Origin: Nitrospinota bacterium
Lineage (GTDB): Bacteria; Nitrospirota; Nitrospiria; Nitrospirales; UBA8639
Reading direction: 5' to 3'
Length of the DNA: 47,341 bases
NCBI GenBank assembly: GCA_022572725.1
Contig: JACZVJ010000008.1
Location: 1 to 47,341 of the forward strand
Below the pieces are notes generated by a model. The model was not told the origin of the DNA. It did no database searches and worked only from the letters and a program-made list of their open reading frames with translations. Position numbers and translations under genes: made by a program. Positions 18,384-28,011 of this stretch are shown one piece after another. Each line of letters opens with the position of its first letter. The stretch's first letter is position 1.

Positions 18384-18875
18384 CTAGGAATCCGCATGGC
18401 GTATGACTTTGATCAGGAGATCAGCACTTTGGGGTCCGGTAGCCTGAAGGGAAGCAACTCGAGAGCGGCGTCCTGAATAATTCAAATGGATGGAGAGGTG
18501 ATCAGGAGGCAGGAGAGTGAAGGCCCGATCCGCCCATTCAATCGCCACAGACGCCTGACCGTTGAAATAGTCCTGGAGGCCAATTCCCACGATTTCCTTC
18601 TCGCCTTCAATTCGGTACAGGTCAACGTGGACCAGAAACACTCGGCCATGATATTCCTGGATGAGGGTAAAAGTCGGGCTGATGACCGAATCTTGAGGCA
18701 CGCCTGCACCACCGGCAATTCCACGGACCAAGGAAGTTTTTCCGACCCCCAGTTCTCCGATCAACGCTAAGATCTCCCCTCCTACGAGGGATTGCCCAAT
18801 GGCTTTCCCGAGTATATCGGTCTCTCTTGGTGATCGAAGTTGTCTGACCCACCTCTGAACATCTGTTCTCGCCAA
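18384..18875 (-). CDS. tsaE: tRNA threonylcarbamoyladenosine biosynthesis ATPase TsaE
   Basis: TsaE works with TsaB and TsaD in t6A37 modification of ANN-decoding tRNAs. The 163-residue product has a Walker A GELGVGKTS (40-48), the conserved SPTFTLIQEY (66-75) and HVDLYRIE (83-90), and AIEWADR. Length is typical. It is 32 bases after nnr in the same direction, a very common bacterial pairing, and tsaB is not adjacent. Confidence 0.95.
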   Translation of the reverse strand: MARTDVQRWVRQLRSPRETDILGKAIGQSLVGGEILALIGELGVGKTSLVRGIAGGAGVPQDSVISPTFTLIQEYHGRVFLVHVDLYRIEGEKEIVGIGLQDYFNGQASVAIEWADRAFTLLPPDHLSIHLNYSGRRSRVASLQATGPQSADLLIKVIRHADS

Positions 18876-18907
18876 CGGACCACCGCAAGGTATGGGTTTT
18901 GGATGAA

Positions 18908-20470
18908 TCAGATCCGGTCTTCTTGTTGTACCTGAACGATGGCATGGGGAATACAGTCAAGGAGGTCTCCGGCAATCATGCCAGCTTGTCCAAGGTCCTG
19001 GGCAGCCAAGTCGCCGGCTAATCCGTGGAGGAATACCCCAGCCCGCGCCGCATCCCAAGGAGACAACCCCTGAGCCAGAAGTCCCACAAGCATTCCCGTC
19101 AGCACGTCCCCCATTCCGGCGGTGGCCATGCCGGGGTTGCCTGTGGGGCAGATGGCGGCGAGACCGTTGGGTCCGGCAATGATCGTCCGGGCGCCTTTCA
19201 ACACCACCATGGTGCCGTGAGCTTGAGCAAAGCGAAGAGCGACACCAAGGCGGTCATTGTTGATGGATCGCGAGTTGGATTGCCCAATCAGCCGGGCCAT
19301 TTCTCCGGGATGGGGGGTCAGAATGGGCATGCTTTTGCACACCCGCAGCAGGTCCGTATGCCCAACGAGAGCATTGAGCCCGTCGGCATCCACGACGAAG
19401 GGGTGCTCAAGCTGGGGAATAAACGAACGGACGACCTCGGTGGTTTCGGGATGGGTAGTCAATCCTGGGCCAATGGCGATAGCGCTTCTGGTCTTGGCAA
19501 ATTCGCGCATCTGAGTTAATGCCGCGTGAGACACTGTGCATTCTTCCGTTTCTGGTAATGGTGCCGTCATGGCTTCCAGCACCTTCGCTTCAAGAGTGGG
19601 GTTGACGCTTGAAGGTGTTCCGACTGTTACCAAGCCTGTGCCAACCCGAAGGGCGGCGATCGCCCCAAGAGCGGCAGCTCCGGTCTTTCCAGGCGATCCA
19701 GCAATGATTCCGGCATGACCGAATGTTCCCTTGTGGGAAGACATGGGTCGGGAGGGAAGAAGATTCCTGACTTCCGTGGCCGTGATGAGGTGGCTTTTGA
19801 CCTCCAGGTCTTCGATAAAGTGATCTGGTATTCCTATGTCAACACAGTGGATTTGACCGACGAAATCAATGGCGGGTCCCAAATATAAACCCAGTTTCGG
19901 GTAGCCGAATGTCACGGTGAGGGTTGCGCGAACAGCCGATCCCAGGATGGCTCCGGTATCAGTGTGTATTCCCGAAGGGAGATCGACAGCGACGGTTGGG
20001 ACCCCGGAATCATTAATGGCCTCAATGGCGGTTCGATACCGCTCTTTCACCGGAGAAGAGATCCCTGTCCCCAGAAGAGCATCCACCACCACATTACTTT
20101 TTCCTAACATGGCCCATATGGTTTTTTCCGAAGGATTCACTTGAACTTTCGATCCAGGGGAAGATTTGGTGAATCGTGTGTACATCAGCTTGGCGTCTCC
20201 CTTGAGTTCAGCGGGATTTCCCAAGAGGCACACCTGAACCGTAGCATGTTTTCGACGCAAGAGCCTGGCAACCACAAAGCCATCGCCGCCGTTGTTGCCC
20301 TTTCCGCAGAAAATACTGATTGTTTTTCCGCTTGGAGAGCCAAAAATGGCTTCCAGGGTGGAGACGACACCAGTTCCGGCTCGATTCATCAAGGTGGCCC
20401 CACGGACCCCGGCCTCTTCGATGGTTCGGCGATCGAGCTCTTGCATTTGCGCAGCGGTGACGATTTTCAT
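18908..20470 (-). CDS. nnr: Bifunctional NAD(P)H-hydrate epimerase / ADP-dependent NAD(P)H-hydrate dehydratase
   Basis: The enzyme repairs hydrated NADH and NADPH. The 520-residue product combines the N-terminal YjeF epimerase domain (GKGNNGGDG at 56-64; VDALLGTGISSPVKERYR) and the C-terminal ribokinase-like dehydratase domain (SHKGTFGHAGIIAGSPGKTGAAALGA-type start near residue 240 and GNPGMATAGMGDVLTGML near the end). Both catalytic halves look intact. tsaE follows directly. ATG 20470 is supported by the conserved MKIVTAAQMQELDRRTIEE start. Confidence 0.96.
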   Translation of the reverse strand: MKIVTAAQMQELDRRTIEEAGVRGATLMNRAGTGVVSTLEAIFGSPSGKTISIFCGKGNNGGDGFVVARLLRRKHATVQVCLLGNPAELKGDAKLMYTRFTKSSPGSKVQVNPSEKTIWAMLGKSNVVVDALLGTGISSPVKERYRTAIEAINDSGVPTVAVDLPSGIHTDTGAILGSAVRATLTVTFGYPKLGLYLGPAIDFVGQIHCVDIGIPDHFIEDLEVKSHLITATEVRNLLPSRPMSSHKGTFGHAGIIAGSPGKTGAAALGAIAALRVGTGLVTVGTPSSVNPTLEAKVLEAMTAPLPETEECTVSHAALTQMREFAKTRSAIAIGPGLTTHPETTEVVRSFIPQLEHPFVVDADGLNALVGHTDLLRVCKSMPILTPHPGEMARLIGQSNSRSINNDRLGVALRFAQAHGTMVVLKGARTIIAGPNGLAAICPTGNPGMATAGMGDVLTGMLVGLLAQGLSPWDAARAGVFLHGLAGDLAAQDLGQAGMIAGDLLDCIPHAIVQVQQEDRI

Positions 20471-20750
20471 CGTTTTCCTCGCCGGCGCATCCTTGCTGAG
20501 TAAGCGGGAACTTTATAGCAAACAGCTCGCATTGTCCGTGTGAATGAAACGCCTAAGGTGGAGAGATGGAGAAAGGGAAAGCGCCGGGCCACGAAAGTAC
20601 CTTTTGGATGATGGATTCTAAAAAGTCTAGCTATGGGTAAAAGGATTTCCCGTGATGATCAGACAACCATTTTCAGGGAATGGCGAAAACCCTTTCGCTC
20701 TTCTGGTCCTCATGGTCACATTTCAGTCATGCTCAGGGGAAAGAAGGGAA

Positions 20751-21464
20751 TTAGACAATGAGGGCCTTCATCTCTTGAACAGCTCGCTCAAGCCCAACCA
20801 GGACGGCACGTGCGATAATACTATGGCCGATGTTAAATTCCACAATTTCGGAGATTTGAGTCAGCCGCTTCACGTTGTGATAGTGTAATCCATGTCCGGC
20901 GTTCACTTCTAACCCTAGCTTGTGGGCTAATTGGGCGCCTTGAACCAGCGCCTCAAATTCTACCTGTTCTGCATCACTGTGTTTGGCATTGGCATACCGA
21001 CCGGTATGGAGTTCAATAGCATCGGCCCCTACCTTGTGGGCGGCTTTAATTTGGGCAGAATCTGGATCGAGAAACACGCTGACGGGGATATGGCCGTCGT
21101 GGAGAACCCGGATCATAGCTTTGATGCGCTCCCGCTGCTGCGCTACGGCAAGGCCCCCTTCAGTGGTGAGCTCCTGACGTCGTTCAGGCACGAGGGTAAC
21201 CAGATCGGGCTTGACCTTCAGAGCGATTTTGGCCATCTTCTCTTCAGCGGCCATTTCAAGGTTCAATTTGGTCTGAACAATCTCTTTAAGAAGAGTGAGG
21301 TCGCGGTCCTGGATGTGCCGGCGATCTTCCCGAAGGTGCACGACCAGGCCGTCGGCACCCCCCAGCTCAACCAGCACGGCGGCTGCGATAGGATCGGGCT
21401 CGTGCCCACCCCTCGCCTGTCGGAGGGTGGCTACATGGTCTACATTGATTCCAAGCCGCCGCAT
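20751..21464 (-). CDS. pdxJ: Pyridoxine 5'-phosphate synthase PdxJ
   Basis: PdxJ condenses 1-deoxyxylulose 5-phosphate and 3-amino-2-oxopropyl phosphate in the DXP-dependent vitamin B6 pathway. The 237-residue product begins [20 protein letters not shown], then [41 protein letters not shown] and VNAGHGL, all family hallmarks. ATG 21464 is preferred to TTG 21485 because AAAAGGA precedes it at good distance. It is 280 bases from nnr, with nothing recognisable in that gap, and is divergent from the amino-acid operon. Confidence 0.96.
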   Translation of the reverse strand: MRRLGINVDHVATLRQARGGHEPDPIAAAVLVELGGADGLVVHLREDRRHIQDRDLTLLKEIVQTKLNLEMAAEEKMAKIALKVKPDLVTLVPERRQELTTEGGLAVAQQRERIKAMIRVLHDGHIPVSVFLDPDSAQIKAAHKVGADAIELHTGRYANAKHSDAEQVEFEALVQGAQLAHKLGLEVNAGHGLHYHNVKRLTQISEIVEFNIGHSIIARAVLVGLERAVQEMKALIV

Positions 21465-21566
21465 TGCGGTCCTTTTCAACCTCAATGAAGATAGGGTTTC
21501 AGGGTATGCTCCAGTGAAGGGGAAGGCATTATGTCAGAAAAAGAAAACTGCCTGCAATAAAAGGTG

Positions 21567-21584
21567 ATCACCAGACCTGGTGAT
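21567..21584. promoter_or_regulatory. Perfect inverted repeat, candidate operator
   Basis: ATCACCAG-AC-CTGGTGAT is an 8+2+8 perfect palindrome in the divergent pdxJ/alaC intergenic region, about 50 bases upstream of the predicted alaC -35. The size and symmetry suit a dimeric regulator. No T-run follows, so a terminator is unlikely. Confidence 0.45.
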
Positions 21585-21635
21585 AATCCCTCACTGGCTG
21601 CCCCCTATTTCCCGTGGTAGGTTTCGGTTGGAGAA

Positions 21636-21664
21636 TTGACTGGCCTCCAGACCTCAACTAAAAT
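21636..21664 (+). promoter_or_regulatory. Predicted sigma70-type promoter of the amino-acid operon
   Basis: TTGACT (21636-21641), a 17-base spacer and TAAAAT (21659-21664) lie about 70 bases before the alaC start. Five of six positions match in each box. Confidence 0.6.
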
Positions 21665-21735
21665 AAAAAAATTCCCATGAAAACGAAGGTTTTGGCGGAT
21701 TTGCGAATCTGTAGGTAGGAGTCCTGGAGAAAGAG

Positions 21736-22917
21736 ATGGAAAAATTTTTCCGCATTCAACGCTTGCCACCCTATGTGTTTGGCGAGGTCCAAACCCTTAA
21801 GCTGGAAGCCCGTCAACGAGGTGAGGACATCATCGATCTGGGAATGGGCAACCCTGACCAGGCCACCCCCCAACATATCGTCGATAAACTTGTTGAGGCG
21901 GCGCGAATGGGAAAGAACCACCGCTATTCCGCCTCTCGCGGAATCACCAAACTCCGGCATGCCATTTGCGCGTGGTATGGACGTCAGTATGATGTCGACC
22001 TTGACCCCGAAACCGAAGCCATTGTCACCCTGGGAGTTAAAGAAGGGCTCGCCCATTTGATCCTGACCATCGTGGGTCCGGGCGATGTGGTGCTCACTCC
22101 GACCCCAACCTATCCCATCCATATGTATAGTTCGATTATCGCCGGAGGGGAAGTCCGTGGAGTCGAACTTGGCCCAACGCAAGACTTTTTTGAAAACGTC
22201 ATCCGCGCGTACCGCCAGACCCAGCCTCGCCCCCGCGCGCTCATCATGAGCTTTCCCCATAACCCAACCACCAGTGTGGTGGATTTGGAGTTTTTCAAAA
22301 AGGTGGTAGGTTTCGCTAGAGAACATGGTCTCATTCTGATCCATGATCTGGCCTATGCGGATTTGGTGTTTGATGGGTATCGTGCACCCAGTTTGCTCCA
22401 GGTTCCGGAAGCGAAGGAAGTGGGAGTGGAGTTTTACTCGCTTTCCAAAAGCTACAATATGCCGGGTTGGCGGGTAGGGTTCTGCGTTGGGAACCGTGAA
22501 ATCATCGGTGCCTTAACCAAAATCAAAAGCTATCTCGACTACGGGATGTTCCAGCCGATTCAAATTGCCAGTATCATTGCCCTGAACGGGCCGCAAGATT
22601 GTGTGAAGACGATTGTGAGCGGCTATGAACGGCGCCGGAACGCCTTGGTGGCCGGACTCAACCGAATCGGTTGGGCGGTCGACTATCCACGGGCGACCAT
22701 GTTTGTGTGGGCGCGAATCCCGCCGTCTTATTCGGGCATGGGGTCTCTGGAATTTTCCAAGCTGTTGCTTAGGGAAGGAAAGGTGGCCGTTTCTCCGGGT
22801 ATTGGCTTTGGGGAAGGCGGGGACGAATACGTGCGGTTTGCGCTCGTCGAAAATGAGCATCGTATTCACCAGGCGATTCGGGGAATCAAAGCGGCACTCA
22901 AGCTTCAGGCTTCATGA
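21736..22917 (+). CDS. alaC: PLP-dependent class I/II aminotransferase, AlaC-like
   Basis: The 393-residue product is a fold-type I aminotransferase with the key residues in place: PHNP (Asn176), D204 with LAYADL (Tyr207), the PLP lysine K238 in [11 protein letters not shown] and Arg246. The opening [11 protein letters not shown] resembles AlaC-type alanine/glutamate-pyruvate aminotransferases and LL-diaminopimelate aminotransferase relatives, so the substrate could be alanine or a lysine-pathway keto acid. It is the first gene of the operon; its stop TGA overlaps the hom start (ATGATGA). ATG 21736 is preceded by GGAGAAAGAG. Confidence 0.9.
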   Translation: MEKFFRIQRLPPYVFGEVQTLKLEARQRGEDIIDLGMGNPDQATPQHIVDKLVEAARMGKNHRYSASRGITKLRHAICAWYGRQYDVDLDPETEAIVTLGVKEGLAHLILTIVGPGDVVLTPTPTYPIHMYSSIIAGGEVRGVELGPTQDFFENVIRAYRQTQPRPRALIMSFPHNPTTSVVDLEFFKKVVGFAREHGLILIHDLAYADLVFDGYRAPSLLQVPEAKEVGVEFYSLSKSYNMPGWRVGFCVGNREIIGALTKIKSYLDYGMFQPIQIASIIALNGPQDCVKTIVSGYERRRNALVAGLNRIGWAVDYPRATMFVWARIPPSYSGMGSLEFSKLLLREGKVAVSPGIGFGEGGDEYVRFALVENEHRIHQAIRGIKAALKLQAS

Positions 22918-24233
22918 TGAAAACTCGCGTAACAGTTGGGTTAGTTGGTTTTGGCACAGTGGGAACGGGTGTCGCCAAGGTTCTCCTCCGAAACGCAGAA
23001 GTCATTGCACGGCGAGTCGGCATACCGGTTGATTTGGTCCGAATTGTTGATCTCGATGTGACCACTGACCGTGGGATGCCCTTGCCCGATGGTTTATTGA
23101 CCTCTGATCTCAATTCTGTTCTGAACGATCCATCGATTGATATGATCATTGAGCTCATCGGTGGCTATGATGCCGCCAAACGGCTGATCCTGGATGCTAT
23201 GGCCAAAGGGAAGCATGTGGTCACGGCGAACAAGGCGCTTTTGGCTGTCCATGGGGAGGATGTGTTTGAAGCGGCTTCACGAGCCGGTGTGGATTTGGGC
23301 TTCGAGGCGAGTGTGGGCGGAGGTATTCCCATCATCCGGTCACTCACGGAAGGGTTGGCAGCCAACAACCTGTCGTCGATCGTGGGGATCATGAATGGAA
23401 CCTCCAATTATATTCTGACGCGTATGACGCAGGAAAAGCAGGAATTTAGGGAGGCCTTGGCGCAGGCTCAAGCCGCCGGTTATGCCGAAGCCGACCCCAC
23501 GTTCGATGTCGAAGGCGTTGATTCGGCCCACAAGTTAGCCATCCTGGTGAATCTGGCATATGGGACGCCTGTGAATTTCAAAGAAGTGTATACGGAGGGC
23601 ATCACAACATTGACGCCGCTCGACATTAATTATGCGTTGGAGTTTGGCATGACGGTTAAGCTCCTCGGGATTGCCAAGTTTCGTGATGGAGAAGTCGAGG
23701 TGCGGGTCCATCCAACGATGATTCCCCAAACCTCCACACTTGCCCGTGTTGATGGGGTCTACAATGCCATTCATCTGGTGGGGGACGTGGTAGGGGACAT
23801 TGTGCTCTATGGACAAGGTGCCGGATCCTTACCCACGGCGAGTGCGGTGGTCAGTGATGTGATAGCTATTGCGAGGAATCTCAATAAAAAGGCTCCTGGC
23901 CGAGTGCCCCCAACCTCATTTCAGCCGGATCGTCGAATTCCCCTACGGATTCGACCCATAGATGAATTGACCAGCCGATATTATTTACGGTTTATGGTTC
24001 CTGATAGACCCGGAGTTCTCTCTCAGATTTCCGGTGTCTTGGGGTCCCATGAAATAAGTATTGCCTCGGTCCTTCAGCGGGAGCGGCAGAAGGACCAAAC
24101 GGTCCCCGTGGTCATTATGACCCACCGAGCGTCGGAACGGTCTATCCAAACCGCGCTGCGGGATATCAATCGCATGGCCTCAATTATTTCCGAACCTACG
24201 ACTCTGGTTCGGGTGGAAGATGAGGAAATATAA
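22914..24233 (+). CDS. hom: Homoserine dehydrogenase with C-terminal ACT domain
   Basis: The enzyme reduces aspartate semialdehyde to homoserine, the branch to Thr, Met and Ile. The 439-residue product has the Rossmann motif GFGTVGTG (12-19), VTANKALLA, the conserved [14 protein letters not shown] and the [14 protein letters not shown] catalytic segment. Residues from about 360 form an ACT domain ([20 protein letters not shown]), expected to bind threonine for feedback inhibition. It overlaps alaC by 4 bases, suggesting translational coupling. Confidence 0.97.
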   Translation: MMKTRVTVGLVGFGTVGTGVAKVLLRNAEVIARRVGIPVDLVRIVDLDVTTDRGMPLPDGLLTSDLNSVLNDPSIDMIIELIGGYDAAKRLILDAMAKGKHVVTANKALLAVHGEDVFEAASRAGVDLGFEASVGGGIPIIRSLTEGLAANNLSSIVGIMNGTSNYILTRMTQEKQEFREALAQAQAAGYAEADPTFDVEGVDSAHKLAILVNLAYGTPVNFKEVYTEGITTLTPLDINYALEFGMTVKLLGIAKFRDGEVEVRVHPTMIPQTSTLARVDGVYNAIHLVGDVVGDIVLYGQGAGSLPTASAVVSDVIAIARNLNKKAPGRVPPTSFQPDRRIPLRIRPIDELTSRYYLRFMVPDRPGVLSQISGVLGSHEISIASVLQRERQKDQTVPVVIMTHRASERSIQTALRDINRMASIISEPTTLVRVEDEEI

Positions 24234-24320
24234 CAGCCTCCTAGAACGTTCGGTTCAAAGGGTCAGAGAGTATCTCGGGGAAGGAACGAGAAAGCAGCGG
24301 GAAAGGAGTTCGTTGAGACT

Positions 24321-25379
24321 ATGGTGCCTTGGCGAGGCGTGATTGAGGAATATCGAAAATTTCTTCCGGTGACGGACCAGACCCCGATTGTTTCCCTGAA
24401 TGAGGGGAACTCCCCTCTGGTTTCTGCCCAACGACTGGGGAAAAAGATTTGCCCTCAGGTTCACCTCTTACTGAAGGTCGAAGGGGCGAATCCTACGGGC
24501 TCATTTAAGGATCGGGGTATGACCCTGGCCGTTTCCAAAGCACTTGAAAAAAACGCACATGCTCTCATGTGCGCCTCAACCGGGAATACCTCGGCGTCCG
24601 CCGCGGCTTATGGGGCGAAGGCTGGATTGGCGGTCTATGTGTTGATCCCCGAAGGAAAAATCGCGTTAGGCAAGTTGGCCCAAGCCATGATGCATGGAGC
24701 GACCGTGATTGAAATCGAAGGGAATTTCGATCAGGCGCTTACCATTGTCAAAGAGCTCTGTTCGGGAGGTGAATTTGAATTGGTCAATTCCCTCAACCCT
24801 TTCAGGTTGGAAGGCCAAAAAACGGCCGCCATGGAAGTGTGCGATCAACTTGGAGGTCCTCCGACCATCCATGTGCTTCCTGTCGGGAATGCCGGAAATA
24901 TTTCAGCCTACTGGAAAGGTTATAAGGAATATTATACGGCTGGCCAGATTTCTCACCTTCCTAAAATGGTCGGTTTCCAGGCGGAAGGTGCGGCCCCGAT
25001 TGTCCGTGGTCATGTGATTGAAGATCCTCAGACGGTGGCGACGGCCATTCGAATTGGCAATCCGGCAAGTTGGAAGTTAGCCCTTCAAGCGGTGGAAGAG
25101 TCCGGCGGAAGCATTGATGTGGTAACGGATGAGGAAATTCTGGTCGCCTACACGAGCCTTGCCAAGGAGGAGGGGATCTTTTGCGAACCGGCCTCAGCTG
25201 CCTCAGTGGCCGGGGTGAATAAGTTGAGTGAGGCAGGATTACTACCTGAAGGCGCGACGGTGGTCTGTACCTTGACAGGACACGGGTTGAAGGATCCGGA
25301 TACCGCCGTGATGTCCTCAACCAAGCCTCGGAGGGTCAAGGCCACCCGGGAAGAGGTATCAGCCTTGTTGGGGATATAG
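24321..25379 (+). CDS. thrC: Threonine synthase
   Basis: ThrC converts O-phosphohomoserine to threonine with PLP. The 352-residue product contains GEGNSPL-like NEGNSPLV, the PLP lysine K63 in GSFKDRGM, the CASTGNTSASAAAYG phosphate/serine loop and the LPVGNAGNISAYWKGY stretch. It is the shorter, class-II-like form common in bacteria. It lies 87 bases after hom and before the mutase-like gene. A classical GHMP homoserine kinase (thrB) is not in this operon, although ThrC needs its product. Confidence 0.97.
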   Translation: MVPWRGVIEEYRKFLPVTDQTPIVSLNEGNSPLVSAQRLGKKICPQVHLLLKVEGANPTGSFKDRGMTLAVSKALEKNAHALMCASTGNTSASAAAYGAKAGLAVYVLIPEGKIALGKLAQAMMHGATVIEIEGNFDQALTIVKELCSGGEFELVNSLNPFRLEGQKTAAMEVCDQLGGPPTIHVLPVGNAGNISAYWKGYKEYYTAGQISHLPKMVGFQAEGAAPIVRGHVIEDPQTVATAIRIGNPASWKLALQAVEESGGSIDVVTDEEILVAYTSLAKEEGIFCEPASAASVAGVNKLSEAGLLPEGATVVCTLTGHGLKDPDTAVMSSTKPRRVKATREEVSALLGI

Positions 25380-25444
25380 CCGAGGCCGTGCGCTAGGCGT
25401 GGTTTTTGGGGCTGGGTGAATCAGCCCATCAGCAAAGTCGAGGA

Positions 25445-26680
25445 ATGAAAACGCTCATTCTGCAAGGGGATGGAATAGCCGGTCTTCCCAGCCCGGAGTT
25501 GGAGGGAAGAACCCCGCTTCAGGTTGCCTCCACTCCTGGACTGGACTTTTTAGCGGGGCACGGGGAATACGGGGTCCTTAAACTTCCCAATGACGCTTCT
25601 GACCTCTCCGGCGCCATGATCCACTTGGCCTTGTTGGGATATGACTCACGGAAGTATTACACCGGTCCAGGCCCCTTTGCCGGAACGCATATGGAAGTCG
25701 TGCTTGGAACACAGGATGTGGCCTTCCTCTGTAGTTTAGTCACCCTGGGGTCTAGGACTGGCCGTGCCGATGGCAAGAAGCTTGGGCCGCAGGTGGTCAT
25801 GGAAGATGACACTAGCGGTGGGATTGGAACGGAAGAGGCCCGAGAGTTAATTGGTGCCATCAATGAGCAGATCGGGTCGGAGACGATTCAGTTCTATGCC
25901 GGGAACGCTCATCGTCATTTGATGGTCTGGGTAGGAGGAGCAACACGGGTGATCTGTCAGGATCCTCATATGGCGTTAGGCCAGGTGGTTTCGGCCTACC
26001 TTCCAGTCGGAGACGGATCCGTTGTGGTCAAGGAGCTGATGGAAGCGTCCCGAGTCGTCCTTCGGGACCACCCTATTAATCGGGAACGAGAAAATGCTGG
26101 GTTGAAGCCTGCCAACTGTCTCTGGTTATGGGGACCTGGCAAGACGGTGGATTTACCAAAGATGACTGAACGGTATGGAATTTCTGGCGCAATGGTCTCC
26201 AACTCCGACCTGCACTTGGGAATTGGTCTTCGTGCAGGGTTGGAGGCCATCGATGCGAGCCAGGACCCAAACGCGGACGAATCTGTGTTCATGAAATATC
26301 CCCAAGTCACCGAAACGCTTTTCCGCCGTTACGACCTGGTCTACCTTCACATTGAAGAAAAACCAAATTCCTCACCGGGCTACGTGAAGGAGAAGGTCAA
26401 GCGGATTGAGGAGTTTGACCAACGGTTGGTGAGCCGGCTCCTTGAGAGCCTACCAACCTTTGGGGACTATCGTGTGGTGGTCGTGTGCAATCACTGGAGC
26501 CCCCTTTCTGAAGGTTCTGGAGCCCAGCCGACCCCATTTGCTTTTTTTGAAAGCACCAATCTTAAAAATATGGGTTACGCTGTCCAGTACAGTGAGGTCG
26601 AAGCAGGAGCGTCCCCCATAGGGACTAGAGATGCGACACGAATCTTGGATCGGTTGTTCGCCAACGCCAGGGTTTCATGA
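25445..26680 (+). CDS. Divergent archaeal-type phosphoglycerate-mutase-like protein in the homoserine-kinase position
   Basis: The 411-residue product (ATG 25445 after CGAGGA; a TTG 13 codons upstream is less likely) belongs to the alkaline-phosphatase superfamily branch of cofactor-independent phosphoglycerate mutase and proposed homoserine kinases: QGDGIAGLPSPELEGRTPLQ at the start, LLGYDSRKYYTGPGPFAG, HPINRER and WLWGPGKTVDLP. Most metal or catalytic motifs are altered. The usual GSD before the LGYD block reads SGA; D-x-x-GH reads NSSPGY (no Asp or His); DH of the last motif reads NH; the third His motif is absent. Only the first GDG remains. It may be a pseudoenzyme, a scaffold, or an enzyme with another metal site. 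It overlaps lysC by 4 bases, so it is kept in frame within the operon and is not a decaying gene. Confidence 0.85.
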   Translation: MKTLILQGDGIAGLPSPELEGRTPLQVASTPGLDFLAGHGEYGVLKLPNDASDLSGAMIHLALLGYDSRKYYTGPGPFAGTHMEVVLGTQDVAFLCSLVTLGSRTGRADGKKLGPQVVMEDDTSGGIGTEEARELIGAINEQIGSETIQFYAGNAHRHLMVWVGGATRVICQDPHMALGQVVSAYLPVGDGSVVVKELMEASRVVLRDHPINRERENAGLKPANCLWLWGPGKTVDLPKMTERYGISGAMVSNSDLHLGIGLRAGLEAIDASQDPNADESVFMKYPQVTETLFRRYDLVYLHIEEKPNSSPGYVKEKVKRIEEFDQRLVSRLLESLPTFGDYRVVVVCNHWSPLSEGSGAQPTPFAFFESTNLKNMGYAVQYSEVEAGASPIGTRDATRILDRLFANARVS

Positions 26681-27903
26681 CCTTAGTCGTACAAAAGTAT
26701 GGGGGAACCTCGGTTGGGACCCTGGAGCGGATTCATCGCGTTGCGGAGAAGATCGAGAAGGCGCATCGGGATGGAAACCGGATAGTTGTTGTGCTTTCGG
26801 CCATGAGCGGGGAAACCGACCGGCTCTTGCGATTGGCCCATGAGATTACCGCCAACCCCGACGAGCGGGAGTTGGATGTGCTGTTGTCCTCTGGGGAACG
26901 GGTGACCATTGCCTTGTTGGCCATGGCGCTTCGGAACCTGGGGGTGAGTGCTCGATCGTTTACCGGCCGGCAGGTCGGGATTGTCACGAACAGCACCCAT
27001 ACCAAAGCCCGAATTGCCAAAGTCATGACGGATTCCCTTCAAAGGGCCTTGGCTGAAGGGGTCGTTCCCATTGTGGCGGGGTTTCAAGGGATCAATGAGC
27101 GGTCGGATGTCACGACATTGGGGCGAGGGGGGTCGGATTTGACCGCTGTGGCCTTGGCGGCGGGGCTCAAGGCTGAGCGGTGTGTCATCTTCACCGATGT
27201 TGATGGGATCTACACCGCAGATCCCAATATCGTACCCTCGGCGAGAAAGATTAAAAAGCTTTCGTATGAAGAGATGCTGGAACTGGCCAGTTTGGGAACC
27301 AAGGTCCTGCAGGCGCGATCCGTGGAGTTTGCCGCCAAATACGGGGTTCCCATCGAAGTCAAATCAAGCTTCCGTGAGGGGGAAGGAACACTCGTGACAC
27401 ATGAAGATGCCGACATGGAACGGGCGGTGGTGTCCGGTGTGGCCGGCGACCGCAACCAAGCCAAAATCACCGTAGTTGGGGTGCCTGACCGTCCTGGCAT
27501 TGCCGCGAGTCTGTTTAGCGCGGTGGCAGGTGCAGACATTTTGGTGGATATGATTATACAAAACGTTGGCTATGGGGATGACCTTGCGGACATCTCCTTT
27601 ACAGTTCCGCGGAGCGATTTACCCCGAGCCATGGGTTTGGTTCAACAGATCGCCGAAGAGATCAAGGCCCGAACCGTTGAGGTCAAGGAACAGATCGCCA
27701 AGGTCTCCTTGGTCGGGGTGGGGATGCGGTCCCACTCCGGAGTCGCTTCTCGGATGTTCCAGGTGCTCTTCAGAGAAGGGATTAACATCATGATGATCAG
27801 CACGTCCGAAATTAAAATTTCCTGCGTGCTGGAGGAGAAAGACCTTGACCGAGCGATCAAGGCGTTGCATAAGGAGTTTGATTTAGAAGAGAATGCCTCG
27901 TGA
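26677..27903 (+). CDS. lysC: Aspartate kinase
   Basis: Aspartokinase makes the first step of the aspartate family (Lys, Thr, Met, Ile). The 408-residue product starts with the signature KYGGTSVG (7-14), has VPIVAGFQG, TLGRGGSDLTAVALA and FTDVDGIYTADP in the kinase domain, and two ACT domains from about residue 265 (VVGVPDRPGIAASLF and LVGVGMRSHSGVASRMF), implying allosteric control by lysine and/or threonine. Start ATG overlaps the stop of the preceding gene. Confidence 0.98.
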   Translation: MTLVVQKYGGTSVGTLERIHRVAEKIEKAHRDGNRIVVVLSAMSGETDRLLRLAHEITANPDERELDVLLSSGERVTIALLAMALRNLGVSARSFTGRQVGIVTNSTHTKARIAKVMTDSLQRALAEGVVPIVAGFQGINERSDVTTLGRGGSDLTAVALAAGLKAERCVIFTDVDGIYTADPNIVPSARKIKKLSYEEMLELASLGTKVLQARSVEFAAKYGVPIEVKSSFREGEGTLVTHEDADMERAVVSGVAGDRNQAKITVVGVPDRPGIAASLFSAVAGADILVDMIIQNVGYGDDLADISFTVPRSDLPRAMGLVQQIAEEIKARTVEVKEQIAKVSLVGVGMRSHSGVASRMFQVLFREGINIMMISTSEIKISCVLEEKDLDRAIKALHKEFDLEENAS

Positions 27904-28011
27904 ATATTCTACGTGGGGCACCCAGGAGTTGGGAGCCTTCCACGGGCGGAGGCAGCCGTCGGTAAATGGGATGTCCTCCTTGTGGCCCCATGTGGTGGGT
28001 GGAACTAAAAG

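Noticed and set aside
21677-21718. 13-codon frame in the leader of the amino-acid operon ([13 protein letters not shown])
   Set aside because: Considered as an attenuator leader peptide, but it has no ribosome-binding site, no run of Thr, Ile or Lys codons and no terminator after it.
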